A stretch of 56,348 bases of DNA from Ruminococcus sp. (GTDB taxonomy: Bacteria > Bacillota > Clostridia > Oscillospirales > Ruminococcaceae). A program made the position numbers and the translations under genes. Location: NCBI GenBank assembly GCA_021201755.1, contig JAJQEI010000050.1, positions 120,110-176,457 of the forward strand. The letters run 5' to 3'. This document shows, piece after piece, positions 28,295-37,975 of the stretch; position 1 is the stretch's first letter; each line of letters begins with the position of its first letter. The notes beneath the pieces are model-generated. The model saw nothing but the letters and a program-made list of their open reading frames with translations, did no database searches and was not told the origin of the DNA.

Positions 28295-31200
28295 TTTTAT
28301 TATAGCACACTTCCTTTCTCCTCTTCCTGCGATTGGGTCTCTTCAACAAAACCGCCACCACAGTCAGCGCAATCGAGCCGCCGAAAATGTAATAAATGTT
28401 TGTACCCGTGCCACCTACGCCGGAGAGACTAAACGTCTTTAAAGCGTTCGTGGCGGTGAAAGTGATGCCCTGTGTCTCAGTCTCTTGCAGCACGTAAATT
28501 TTGACATTACTGATATCGGTACTCGACTCTCTGCCTTTTACAAGTGCGTATTTCCCTTCACCGCTATCAATTGTAACTCGCAAGCCATAACCAACATACC
28601 CAATCTCATCCACTGTATTCAGCTCGCCTAACAGGTCATAAAAAAATGCTGTTGCTTGATCCACGTTAGTCACAAGTTTTAAAACATAGCTACTTAACGC
28701 ATTGTCTGTCGTTATTGCCGCCAAATAATAAGTGCCAGTAGAATCCATCAAATAAAACGTCGGTACAGAATAGACCCGATTATCCACCATAAATTTTTCA
28801 CAAATCAATTCGCCATTACTATCCCGACACGGCACCAGCGTCCAAACGGCGGTCGACCGATTCGCTTGAATATAGCTATCAGACGTCACACCGTAATAAT
28901 ACAATGAATCATCTTTATCTGAATCTACAAGCGTAGCTTTCACTGAAAAGGGGATATATTGCACCAAAACTCCGGTTGTGTCCGTATCTGCACAAATCGC
29001 ATAACCGTCATATAGTATCGGGTAACTGAGAGATGTTGTATCCTCAGCCCCTTTTTGGGCACCGTCTGTGAGCAGAATCTGTATGGTATTATCATTTTTC
29101 AACGCTTCAATCATTGTCTGAAGTTCCGCCCAGCCGGTGATGCTCCAATAGTTGTAACCACTAAATTCATTAGAGTCCATCGTCTGGATATATTCCTCCA
29201 ACACGGTCAGTTCTTTTACTTTATACTCGTAGCTCGCATCCAGCATTTCCCATGTATACGACCATTTGTTATCGTAGTTCACCGTCTGTTTATCCACTCG
29301 GACGTAGAGAGAACCATCGTCATCGTCAAAATAAGCATATAACAAGCCATCGCTAGCATCATAGCACTCCCCATCCGTCAAGGTAAACGACTTACTCTTT
29401 CCGTCGACATCAACCGTATACATTCCACCACTATAACTATAATTCTCCGATGTATACTGCCGAAACAGTCCCATCACAACTTCACTAAGATCTTTTGTAT
29501 CATTATAATCGATTTTCTCGCCATTCTCGTCAATCCAAACCTTATTCGCCGTAACTGTGGCGACTTCTTTACTCTCATAATTCCAAGTAGGCGTCAAATC
29601 GAATGAAATCATCAGGTTCGAAGCACCACCGCCTCGCTCGATGTAATAAATCGTTAGTTCATGCGTTCCGGCAGATAATTCAAACGATCCTTCTATTACA
29701 TCATTAGCGAAAGTTGTAATTTTTGTTTTGCCGGTACTAAAATTGATTTCGCCTTTTAATATACTGTGGTCGCCGCCCATTATCCAGCACCAGCTGGTCG
29801 TCAACGAAAATCCAAATGTCGTCGTCGCCGCTGAATTTAAATACCATGTCTCTGCTTTCTTCATTACCGTTGGATGTATACGTCAACTGATTTGTTTGAC
29901 CACTTTCACTATACTCATCTACCGCATTCGGCAAGTAGAAGTCAACTTCCATATCCATGCCAAACCAGTAGTTAACGTATCCATCAGCCTGTGACCAGCT
30001 AGTTGCACAATCGTTATACGGCAAAAAAGAACCAGTGTTTCCACCCAGTGCCTGCGAATTATTATACACATAAAATCGACTATAGGTTTGATTATAAACA
30101 GCAGTTTCTGTTTGGGAATCAAACGTATACATTCCCGTAGAATCACTATAAGAAAAGAGATAATTTCCCTCGCCCATGTAATTTACACCAAGGTCATCGC
30201 CCGTATTTCCAGCGTTCGTATTAAATAACTTTTTCAGAATTCCAGAATCCGAACTATTTGCATACTGACCGCCTACCAAACCCGTCCAAGGATAGTGTAT
30301 CGTCACACCACTATAAGTGGTGTTCCCTGTCCAGTAGTTCCAAGCACACCTGTTTGCCACTCTTTGCAAAAGACCATCAGATTTGGCTGTGTCTGTATTG
30401 AAAAAAACAAAACTTTTCTCATTGCATATCGCCAAACTACTGGATTCATTTGCTAAAAGTGGTGTTTCATACATAACGCCACTATCCGTCCAAGTTTCTG
30501 AATTCAGTCCATTCTGCGATAGAGACGCACTATAAAGGTTAAACAGATCGTTATAGTCGAACATATGAATCGTCACGAAATCACCAGTGTTTTCGGTTTG
30601 CAAAAGCGTACTGTTGTTGCCATTAACATGATTATACGACTCTGCAATCCAATCCGCATAGAAAACGTTATCGTTGTTGAAATTGATAGTTGCTTCAACC
30701 GAACCATCTTCCACGTTATAATATTCCTCTGTAGCGATATTATACCAGCCTACAAGCTTATAGTCATAGCATTGTTCTTTTTTTAGGGCAACTGTAACAT
30801 CACCTGCAACTGTAAAGTTATTAGTCGAACTAGTGTCAGTGGGTAAATCACTGTTACTGGGCAAGTTGATAGTTACTGTTCCATCACTGTTTTTCGTGAC
30901 GCTGGACAAGTCGACTGTATATTGCAATGACGAACTAGTAGTTCCGGTATAATCCATAATGCTGGAACTCCCATTTCCATTTCCCAGATTCAAGACAGCC
31001 TTGTATTCTTTCGGAGAATAGTAGACGTTGGAACGACGTATATTATTACTACTTCCGTAATCACCAGTATCCTGCACTCTCACATACCAACCCTCATAGC
31101 TGCCACTCTCGATATGATAATACGAAGCATACGTTAAATTCGCCTTACCATCATTCGCATCTGGTGCATACTGAAAAGGACAATAATCCGTATCGTTTTC

Positions 31201-32427
31201 ATTGAAATCATAATTGCTCAAACTACCAGATCTATCAGTGAAATATTTGATTGGCAACAAATAATAGGTTTCATTACTTTTATCTGTATATGTCAACACA
31301 TCACTAATCGTTGATTCATTTGATGTCGGTCCCAAATTGCTTGTCGCCATTGTACTACTATAAATCCAAAGGCGAAAACTAGAAACCGTTTCATACATCA
31401 CTTCTTCCGCTCCAACCAGCTGCACGCTGCCATTTTGCAGCACAACTTCGGTTTCGGATGTGGTGGCTTCGGTCTCCGCTTCTGTTGAAGCCGTTTCTTC
31501 TTCTACGGATTCCTCTGCTGTTTCAGTTTCCTCTTCTTCTGTTTCCGTCGACTCCGTTGGCAAAATACCATAGCCGACAATTGTCAAGTCGTCAGCGGCG
31601 TATTCCACCTGACAAACGGCGTCGGTTGCGTCCTCCGTTTCGACGTAGTCGCCCTCTATAACAGTGAGCGTGTTCGTCTCCTCGTCGATTGCAGTGACAA
31701 TCCCCACGCAGTCGGCTTCAATGTCGTCGTTCGTGTCAAGAAAAATCAAGTCCCCCACCACCGGCGTATAGTCGCCAGCCGTGGCATAAAGTCCGCTCTC
31801 CTCCAGTTTCACAATCCAAGCGTAAGCACCGGAAGATTCTGGAAAAGTTTCTGTGTCAATTCTTGCATAGTTCAGGCAAAAAGACGCAAACATTGCATCC
31901 CAATCGCCATAAATATTCTCTGCCCACTCGCCATAGCGTGTATAGCCTTTGTGAGTTGTGCCGTCTTCGCCGAGGGTATAGTTTCTCGTACTCTCCGTAT
32001 AACCAAGCTGACTCTCCGCAACTGCCACCACGTCGTCCGCATATACGCCGGTCAGATCCGGCAGCGTTGCCTCCCAGTCTGCGGCAGTTTCCACATCGGC
32101 TGTGGTGTCGATGATACATTCAATCGTGTGTGTATGTTCCTCCATGCCACAAACCAGCTGCGGAAGATAGCAATCTTCTGTGTGTGTGCGCGTCTCACTC
32201 TCTTCCTGACCGCACACGAGTACATTAATATAACAGTCCTCCGTGTGGGTGTGTTCTTCCATGCCACAATCTGTTTCGTTGGTCATGGCGATTCCAGTTG
32301 CGTGCAGCTGCCAAAAAACGGCAACTACAACAAAACACGCAAGTATGAAAAGCACAGCCGCCATACGGTGAGACTTTCGATGTGCTGTTTGAAATCTCCT
32401 GATATAAGATTTCACAATATTCCCCAT
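28221..32427 (-). pseudogene. Very large pilus-tip-like adhesin, disrupted by a +1 frameshift
   Basis: Begins at ATG 32427 with a basic N-terminus and membrane segment (about residues 22-45). Then come Cys/His repeats (CGMEEHTHTEDCY, four variants), a CHAP/NlpC-like domain (VAVAESQLGYTES ... YGEWAENIYGDWDAMFASFCLNYA), a Glu/Thr linker, and a PA14/fibro-slime-like domain ending FSGDDDIWIFVDDQLVLD. At 29778-29784 one extra base shifts the frame; the other frame continues MGGDHSILKGEINFSTG, then a Cna_B-type domain (VTANKVWIDENGE), more adhesin sequence, and a sorting signal LSGVGGTGT with a membrane helix and RRKRRKE tail. The frame runs on 29 residues past that tail into the next gene, suggesting a lost stop. 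Last-but-one gene of the pilus operon. Confidence 0.7.
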
Positions 32428-32454
32428 AACTGCACCTCTCTTTCTCCAGCGAAG

Positions 32455-33066
32455 TTACGTCTGTTTATCCGTCCGTACACATCGCACCGTGACTCTCGCC
32501 TGACCGCTCAGGGTACAAGTGAACAGGGTCAAATCCCACTCGCCGGTGTCCTCGATCATGACGTCCGTGTCTGTCGGCGCAAGAGTGAGAATTTCTTCCA
32601 CTGCATAGTGAAATGTGTTACCATTGATATCCGTGAAATACAGGGTGTCCCCTGCCTCTAAATATTTCAAGTTTCCAAAATGTCGGGCATAGTTATGCCC
32701 ACAAATAACCATGTCATCCGTCCAAACGGAACCCGCATAACGCCCCGGAGCAATCTTCATGCCTGCATAGCTCCACTCCGCCTGAATCGGCAGTTCCAGA
32801 TTCAGTGTCGGGATTGTCAGCGTACCAATATAGCCGTTTCCGTCCACTTCCATCATTTCCATGCCGTCATTTTCATTGCTGTCGCCACTGTCAACCGAAA
32901 CATCCTGTGTTTCCACGCTCTCCAAATATTCTTCCAGTGCGTCTACTACGGATGCGGCAGAGTCTCCTGCCCTCTCGTTTTCCCAGTGGTTGTAGGAAAG
33001 CAGTCCAATTGCGGCGGCAATCAGAACAAGCCCCAGCGTCATGCAAATTATTCCAATTTTTCTCAT
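32455..33066 (-). CDS. Sortase (class B/D-like)
   Basis: Membrane-bound transpeptidase of 203 residues. A single N-terminal helix (GIICMTLGLVLIAAAIGLLSY) is followed by an acidic linker and a sortase barrel: YIGTLTIPTLNLELPI, MVICGHNYARHFGNL with the catalytic His, and LTLFTCTLSGQARVTVRC with the catalytic Cys and Arg. The ATG at 33066 overlaps the stop of the preceding small pilin (ATGA), so the longer frame to 33156 is rejected. That pilin has an LSQTGQLNWP-type signal, commonly paired with this sortase type, which suggests enzyme and substrate are adjacent. Intact, TAA stop. Confidence 0.88.
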   Translation of the reverse strand: MRKIGIICMTLGLVLIAAAIGLLSYNHWENERAGDSAASVVDALEEYLESVETQDVSVDSGDSNENDGMEMMEVDGNGYIGTLTIPTLNLELPIQAEWSYAGMKIAPGRYAGSVWTDDMVICGHNYARHFGNLKYLEAGDTLYFTDINGNTFHYAVEEILTLAPTDTDVMIEDTGEWDLTLFTCTLSGQARVTVRCVRTDKQT

Positions 33067-33803
33067 GTTTTCGATTGTTTCGGCTTCGTGTGCCATAAAA
33101 TCCAACCGACTGCGAAAAGCAATACACCACCAATCGTCAAAATCGGAATGGGCCAATTCAGCTGCCCTGTTTGCGATAAGGTCTCGCTTGTAGATGGCGA
33201 TGGCGTACTCGCCACGCTTTTCGATGCACTTGATTGACTGCCGGACTGTGTTGTCACCACCGAAGAAGATTCCTCGGACTCCGTTGCCGTTGCCGTCACT
33301 GTGCCCACCTTTGGCGTGACGTCCACGTCATACACCCAGACGCCGTCTTCCTCGATCGGAATGGTGACAAGGAAAGGGGCGATTGTCTCATAATCTGCGG
33401 ATTCCTCCGTCTGCACAATCAAATACAATCCCAATTCCAAGCCGTCAAACGAAGCTATCCCAACTGCATCAATCACTCGCCTGGTGCCGTCAATTTGATT
33501 CGACTCCACATAAACGACGAGGTCGCTCGCCAGCGCAGTATCTTCCACATCCAATTCTGCGGTAAAATTGCCAAATGCTTCCGTTTTGGTGTAACCGTCG
33601 TCAGACAGTACCGCCACTTCATAGATACTGATGACACCGTCTGAAACAGGTTCGCCATCGTCGGTTTCCAATGTCAATTGCACTGAACCCGTTTTTGTTC
33701 TATCAATAAAAGATGCATCTGCAGCAGCTGTACGCAAAGACGTACCACACAAAATCTGCAGCAGCATCAAGCCACAACAAACCATGCCATTCCATAACCG
33801 CAT
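33063..33803 (-). CDS. Small SpaA-type pilin/anchor protein with LSQTGQLNWP sorting signal
   Basis: A 246-residue secreted protein: signal peptide (to about residue 27), one SpaA-like beta-sandwich (GSVQLTLETDDGEPVSDGVISIYEVA ... LELGLYLIVQTE), a Ser/Thr linker, and a sorting signal LSQTGQLNWPIPILTIGG with membrane helix and basic tail. It differs from the usual LPxTG by Ser for Pro. AAGGAGG stands 9 bases before ATG 33803. Located between the two sortases, it is probably the pilus base/anchor subunit. Overlaps the downstream sortase by 4 bases. Stop is TGA; intact. Confidence 0.8.
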   Translation of the reverse strand: MRLWNGMVCCGLMLLQILCGTSLRTAAADASFIDRTKTGSVQLTLETDDGEPVSDGVISIYEVAVLSDDGYTKTEAFGNFTAELDVEDTALASDLVVYVESNQIDGTRRVIDAVGIASFDGLELGLYLIVQTEESADYETIAPFLVTIPIEEDGVWVYDVDVTPKVGTVTATATESEESSSVVTTQSGSQSSASKSVASTPSPSTSETLSQTGQLNWPIPILTIGGVLLFAVGWILWHTKPKQSKT

Positions 33804-33829
33804 ACGAATGCACCTCCTTATTTCTTTTT

Positions 33830-34687
33830 TTACCGTCTTGTAAAAATCAAAAGTCCAATGAGCAACAGAAGCAACAGCGGAACGGCTGTCACCGTCGCAA
33901 CGATAATCACGTCAATTTGATATGCTTCGGCTGTCACGTGTAAGATTCCGGATTCTGTGTTGTCGACACGCACACCACGCACCAGTAGACGATGGCTGTT
34001 GACGCCATAGGGCATACAGGTCATCAATGTGCAATAGTCTTTTCCGTCCACCACGTAAAGTTCTTCAATCTCCGTGGGTAAGACAATGGAAATCTGATCC
34101 ACTTCGTATGTGTATACCTGATCCAACACCGTAATCGTGAACGTGTCGCCCACTTCCATCTGATCCAAATCGGTAAACAGTTTTGCACTGGGCAATCCTC
34201 GGTGTCCCACAATTACGCTATGCGTACTCTCGCCGCCAATGGGCAGGCTCGTTCCCTCCAGATGTCCTGCTCCAGCTTGCAGCGCAGCGGAACTCGTGCC
34301 GTGATAAATCGGCAGATTCACGTTGATTTTTTCGATGGTGACATAACCAATAATGCCCGTACCAGTGACATCGAGTGTATCCTCGTAATTCTCCAGCAGC
34401 TCTGGAGCAACAATCGTGTCGGATGAGCCGATTTTTACAATCGACTCGTTATACGCCTCCACCGCTTCGAAATATGCGGTATAGTCCGCTTCGTCTATTT
34501 CCTCCACAATGGCGTCATAATTTTTAATCGCTTTCGTGAATACTCTCTTATTCCACCAGTCGCTGACCGTGGGATATAGCATCACGCTCAAACCCACGAC
34601 AAACACCACCAACAAAAGGATTGTACCAATGCGGTCTTGTACCTGCGCTCTACTTCGTTTCCGCTTTTCCTTTTGGTTTCTCTGCAA
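33830..34687 (-). CDS. Class C (pilus-polymerising) sortase
   Basis: A 285-residue sortase with membrane helices at both ends (LLLVVFVVGLSVMLYPTVSDWWN and VIIVATVTAVPLLLLLLIGLL), the class C arrangement. The barrel has GIIGYVTIEKINVNLPIYHG, HSVIVGHRGLP with the catalytic His, and CTLMTCMPYGVNSHRLLVRG with the catalytic Cys and Arg. It joins pilin subunits by isopeptide bonds. The start is probably TTG at 34687, six bases after the pilin stop, with only a weak ribosome site, suggesting coupling to pilin translation. Intact, TAA stop. Confidence 0.92.
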   Translation of the reverse strand: MQRNQKEKRKRSRAQVQDRIGTILLLVVFVVGLSVMLYPTVSDWWNKRVFTKAIKNYDAIVEEIDEADYTAYFEAVEAYNESIVKIGSSDTIVAPELLENYEDTLDVTGTGIIGYVTIEKINVNLPIYHGTSSAALQAGAGHLEGTSLPIGGESTHSVIVGHRGLPSAKLFTDLDQMEVGDTFTITVLDQVYTYEVDQISIVLPTEIEELYVVDGKDYCTLMTCMPYGVNSHRLLVRGVRVDNTESGILHVTAEAYQIDVIIVATVTAVPLLLLLLIGLLIFTRR

Positions 34688-34693
34688 AAATCA

Positions 34694-36457
34694 TCACTTC
34701 TTGCTGCGCATCCGCCGTTTGGTAATCAGTAGCATACCAGCTCCTACGATCATCACGCCGCCAACCACATAGAACACCGTCGTACCAATGCCACCACCGC
34801 TAGGCATCACGTAACTGGAACTATTTTGAATCGTTGTATAAAGACTTAAAGTGGATGCTTCTACACTAATACTTTTACTTTGCTGGCTGCCCGACGGAGA
34901 AGTCACGTTTGCTTGTAAAGTCTTAACCGATGCCGTTCCGCCAGTATAACCCGTTGTAGCCGAAACAGTAAAGTAAATATCCTCCATGATGTTATAGCCG
35001 TCCGGCGTGGTGGTTTCCATTAAGACGTAATTCCCTATACCTAAGCCGGTGAAAGCAAATTTGTTGTTCACGCCTGTAGTATCGCCTTCTGTTGTAGTAG
35101 GCATGGATATAAACTTATAATATACTCCAGAGTAATTAGCCGGCACAGAAGAAGAAGTTGTAATCTCCACCAACGAGCCATCATCCGAAACGTAGTAATA
35201 TCCCTTGTCCGTTGTGACTTCTGACGAATCTTCAACTTCCTGATAAAGAGTAAATCCAGCACCAGCCAACGCCTCACTCTTTTCGTTCGTCTTTGTAATC
35301 ATCAAAGTGAAATTGAAAACGGTGTTTTCTTCAGGCTCGCCTGTACCCTTGCTACTCGAGGTCGGGTCGTTGGAATATTCGAGATACGCCGTATTCGTGT
35401 TCTCGTTTAAATTCGTAGCATTCACCAAAATCTCTGCCGTATAAGTGACGATGATGACGGATTTCGAGTCAACAGTGATGCTACTTCCTTTTGATCCAGC
35501 CTCGTCTTTATATAGCGCATTGGTATCGGCAATCACAACGTTGAAATTTTCGCCAGTAATAATACCAGTTGTTGCCACTGTATATCCACCGTTCGAGCTG
35601 TATACAACGGTTCCAGCGTCAGAACCACCATTGTAACCATCCAGTGAACTATAAACAGTCACAACCACGCTATCTTCGTTGAAATTCAAGCCATCTGACA
35701 AGGCATCATGAAATGTCAATGCGTAGGTCTTGTATGCGCTATAATTGGAGGGAAGGGTCGCAACCAGCGTAAAAGGAACATCGTCGCCGACGGTGTAATC
35801 TGCGGTTGTTTTATCGTCGTCATCTGTATCACTGGTCACGGTTTTGTCAAGGTCTGGAACACTGGTCTTCCACTCAACGTTCGCACTCCCGAGAATCTGG
35901 AGGATATAAGCGGCATCTTCGACTTCCTGAGGAGTCGGATTCGAATCATTGAATGTTTTTACGAGGTAATAGCCAGCTTCACTCACCGTGATCGAGGCGG
36001 TTGTCACGCCACTCGAAGTTGTTCCCGTTCCAGAAGATCCGGTTGCTGTGTCGCTGATGTATTGCCCGATGACATAAGCGAATGTGTTTGCGTCGACATT
36101 GTCACTCGCAAGCTGAGAAGCAACGGTTTGTGCCGAAAAGCCATCGCTGGTAAAATTAAAGCCAATGCTTTCCAAAGCATCTTCCAAACTTGTACTGTTC
36201 ACCGTTTTTGTGGTGTCTACATCGCTTCCCCATTCCACATTCGAGAGGGTATCGCCGGCAGTGTTTACAATGCCTAAAAAGATTTAATATGCGGTGTATG
36301 TATAGCCTTCTGTAGCATTTGTTATTGTAATGGTTAAGCCGTCTGCGCTTACCGTCATTCCTGATACAACGCCCAATGTCAATAGCATTAAAACGGACAG
36401 CATAACATTTAGAATTGTTTTCGCCTTTCTTTTTATCTTTCTTTTTACTTGATTCAT
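34694..36457 (-). pseudogene. Major pilin (SpaA-type backbone) with in-frame TAA near the start
   Basis: From ATG 36457 (GGAGGG six bases upstream) the frame of 588 codons holds one internal stop, TAA at 36286-36284. Signal peptide: KRKAKTILNVMLSVLMLLTLG ... TVSADG is followed by GYTYTAY-TAA-IFLGIVN ... LSNVEWGSDVD. In this family the motif is YxAYQIF, so Gln is expected at the stop. Beyond it: a cleavage/linkage region near VEWKTSVPDLDKTV, two or three isopeptide-type domains, an E-box (YVLMETTTPDGYN), and the sorting signal MPSGGGIGTTVFY with helix and RRMRSKK tail. Without readthrough only 57 residues are made, and the fibre subunit is lost. Shifted internal starts (GTG 36238) would lack a signal peptide. 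Confidence 0.8.
36284..36286 (-). other. Premature TAA at conserved Gln of the pilin
   Basis: The codon between TAT (Tyr) and ATC (Ile) in the YTAYxIF motif. One transition from CAA (Gln). The frame is open for 530 codons beyond it. Confidence 0.9.
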
Positions 36458-36528
36458 GGCTATCCCTCCATAATTTTGTCGTGCGGTTTCCCCTATGGTT
36501 TCGCCGTAATTCACTTGTTTCCAATTAT

Positions 36529-37119
36529 TTATGATCCGTTCAAAAATTGAAAATGTTTCAGTGGCCAGATACAAAAAGCAACTTCTCCCACAATTTGGTC
36601 TTTCTCAATGCAGCCAATAGCACTGCTGCGAGAGTCAATCGATGTGGTTCTATGATCGTCCATGACGAAATAACGTCCCTCCGGTACCTGATACGGATAG
36701 GTCAAATCCGACTCGCCGAAAGCTTTTTCCGATAGATACGGTTCATCCAAAAGTTCACTGTTCACGAAAACATTGCCCTCATCGTCGATGTCGATGACAT
36801 CACCCGGGCCGCCGATTATGCGCTTTAACAGCAGCTTGTTCTGATAGTAGAAGCCCACCAAATTACTGGTTTCATAATTTCCAAATTTTACCAGTAATAT
36901 AATATCTTCATCATATAGCGTCGGCTGCATACTTGTTCCGGACACACGCAATACGGGGAAAAACAGCGTCGCAAGTAACACAGCGACTGCCGCAACCACA
37001 ATCAACGCATAAATGGTTGTACGCATCGTCCGGCGAAAGGACTTTTGTTTCTCCAGTCGCTTTCGTTCTGAACTTACTTCTTCTTCACTGGGAAGCGTAA
37101 CCGTTTTGGTTTCTCTCAA
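36529..37119 (-). CDS. Signal peptidase I, pilus-operon copy
   Basis: Type I signal peptidase of 196 residues. One N-terminal helix, then the catalytic Ser in SGTSMQPTL, the catalytic Lys in LLLKRIIGGPGDVI, and a C-terminal FVMDDHRTTSIDSRS box. The usual Asn of GDNR-like boxes is replaced, giving DDHRTTSIDSR. TTG at 37119 is the start, with AGAGGGG seven bases upstream. Dedicated signal peptidases (SipA type) in pilus operons assist pilin processing or polymerisation, and this gene lies directly before the major pilin. Intact, TAA stop. Confidence 0.9.
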   Translation of the reverse strand: MRETKTVTLPSEEEVSSERKRLEKQKSFRRTMRTTIYALIVVAAVAVLLATLFFPVLRVSGTSMQPTLYDEDIILLVKFGNYETSNLVGFYYQNKLLLKRIIGGPGDVIDIDDEGNVFVNSELLDEPYLSEKAFGESDLTYPYQVPEGRYFVMDDHRTTSIDSRSSAIGCIEKDQIVGEVAFCIWPLKHFQFLNGS

Positions 37120-37142
37120 AATTCCGCCCCTCTCGTGAGATG

Positions 37143-37604
37143 TTAATTTTTCTCTTGTATTAGCCTTGCAAGTTCCGGGTAATCTTGCAGAAAGCGTTTC
37201 ACCTTTCTTGCAAATGTGTTCCTTTCCTCTTCCACCGCCTGCATCCCTTCCTGATACATCGCACGGCTCTTCTTTTCCTGTTCCCGTGCATACGCATCGG
37301 CAGCGGCTCGGACTTGCTTCGCTTGTATGCGAGCTTCGTCCACAATTTTATCCGCATTGTCGTGTGCATATTGCAGCGATTCCAGATACTGCGAAGCAGC
37401 GTCCTATGCATCCTCAAAGATATGATGCAAACTCAGTGCAGCTTCGGCAATCGAACCGGCGTTTTCCATCCGCAAAAGCTTTTCTTTTAATTGACGACGC
37501 AATTTTTCGTTTTCTTCACGAAGCGTTTTTTTATTTTGCTGTAGTGCATAAATGATTTCAATCAGCTCAGTGCGATTCATTCTTCGCAATTCTTTTTCCG
37601 CCAA
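37143..37604 (-). pseudogene. DivIVA-like coiled-coil protein with in-frame TAG
   Basis: First gene of the pilus operon. From TTG 37604 (AGGAGG eight bases upstream) it reads AEKELRRMNRTELIEIIYALQQ, a coiled coil, ENAGSIAEAALSLHHIFEDA, TAG at 37406-37404, then DAASQYLESLQYAHDNADKIV and a second charged helix ending QDYPELARLIQEKN: 154 codons in one frame. The family I recall from related clostridia continues as EAAQAAADQYL, so Gln is expected at the TAG. It has no signal peptide, so it acts in the cytoplasm, perhaps placing the secretion machinery. Function is unknown. Without readthrough a 67-residue N-terminal piece is made. Confidence 0.7.
37404..37406 (-). other. Premature TAG at likely Gln of the coiled-coil gene
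   Basis: Lies between GCA (Ala) and GAC (Asp); CAG to TAG is one transition. The same frame stays open to 37143. Confidence 0.85.
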
Positions 37605-37695
37605 TCGGTACACCTCCTTATTGCGTCTGCGGCGTTGCTTCTAATGGAACTTTTTCAGTCGTTTATGCAAATCAATAGAAGTTCTATACACATTA

Positions 37696-37724
37696 ATTTT
37701 AGTAGATTCCGTAGTCGTTGTCAA
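37696..37724 (-). promoter_or_regulatory. Promoter of the pilus operon
   Basis: Minus strand TTGACA (37724-37719), 17-base spacer, TAAAAT (37701-37696). Predicted start near 37689 leaves an 85-base leader. The rest of 37605-37930 is AT-rich and holds no gene. Confidence 0.7.
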
Positions 37725-37930
37725 TAGTATCTTAAAAATTAGCATGAAACGAAAGTGTATTTTGTATAGATAGCTAAACTTTCAGCTAAAAAAAATGTTT
37801 AATATGCACAAATCTATCAGAAAAATGAAATTTATGAATTTATGAATAAAATAAAGCAATATTCAATTCGCACAAAAAGATAATTTATCCTATGCAAATT
37901 TATGTACAAATATGATATGAATGATATATC

Positions 37931-37964
37931 AAAAAAAGCGACCAAGATTTTTCCCTGATCACTT
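37931..37964 (-). terminator. Terminator of the histidine-kinase-like gene
   Basis: Minus strand AGTGATCA ... TGGTCGCT (with G-U pairs) followed by seven T. It separates this gene from the pilus operon promoter. Confidence 0.75.
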
Positions 37965-37975
37965 CTTCGTTTGGA

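Noticed and set aside
29737..29864. Programmed ribosomal frameshift in the largest adhesin
   Set aside because: No slippery heptamer, internal Shine-Dalgarno or obvious downstream pseudoknot was seen; a single-base insertion explains the shift more simply.
32680..33237. 185-codon plus-strand frame antisense to sortase and pilin
   Set aside because: It lies opposite two clear genes, lacks a ribosome site and has no recognisable composition.
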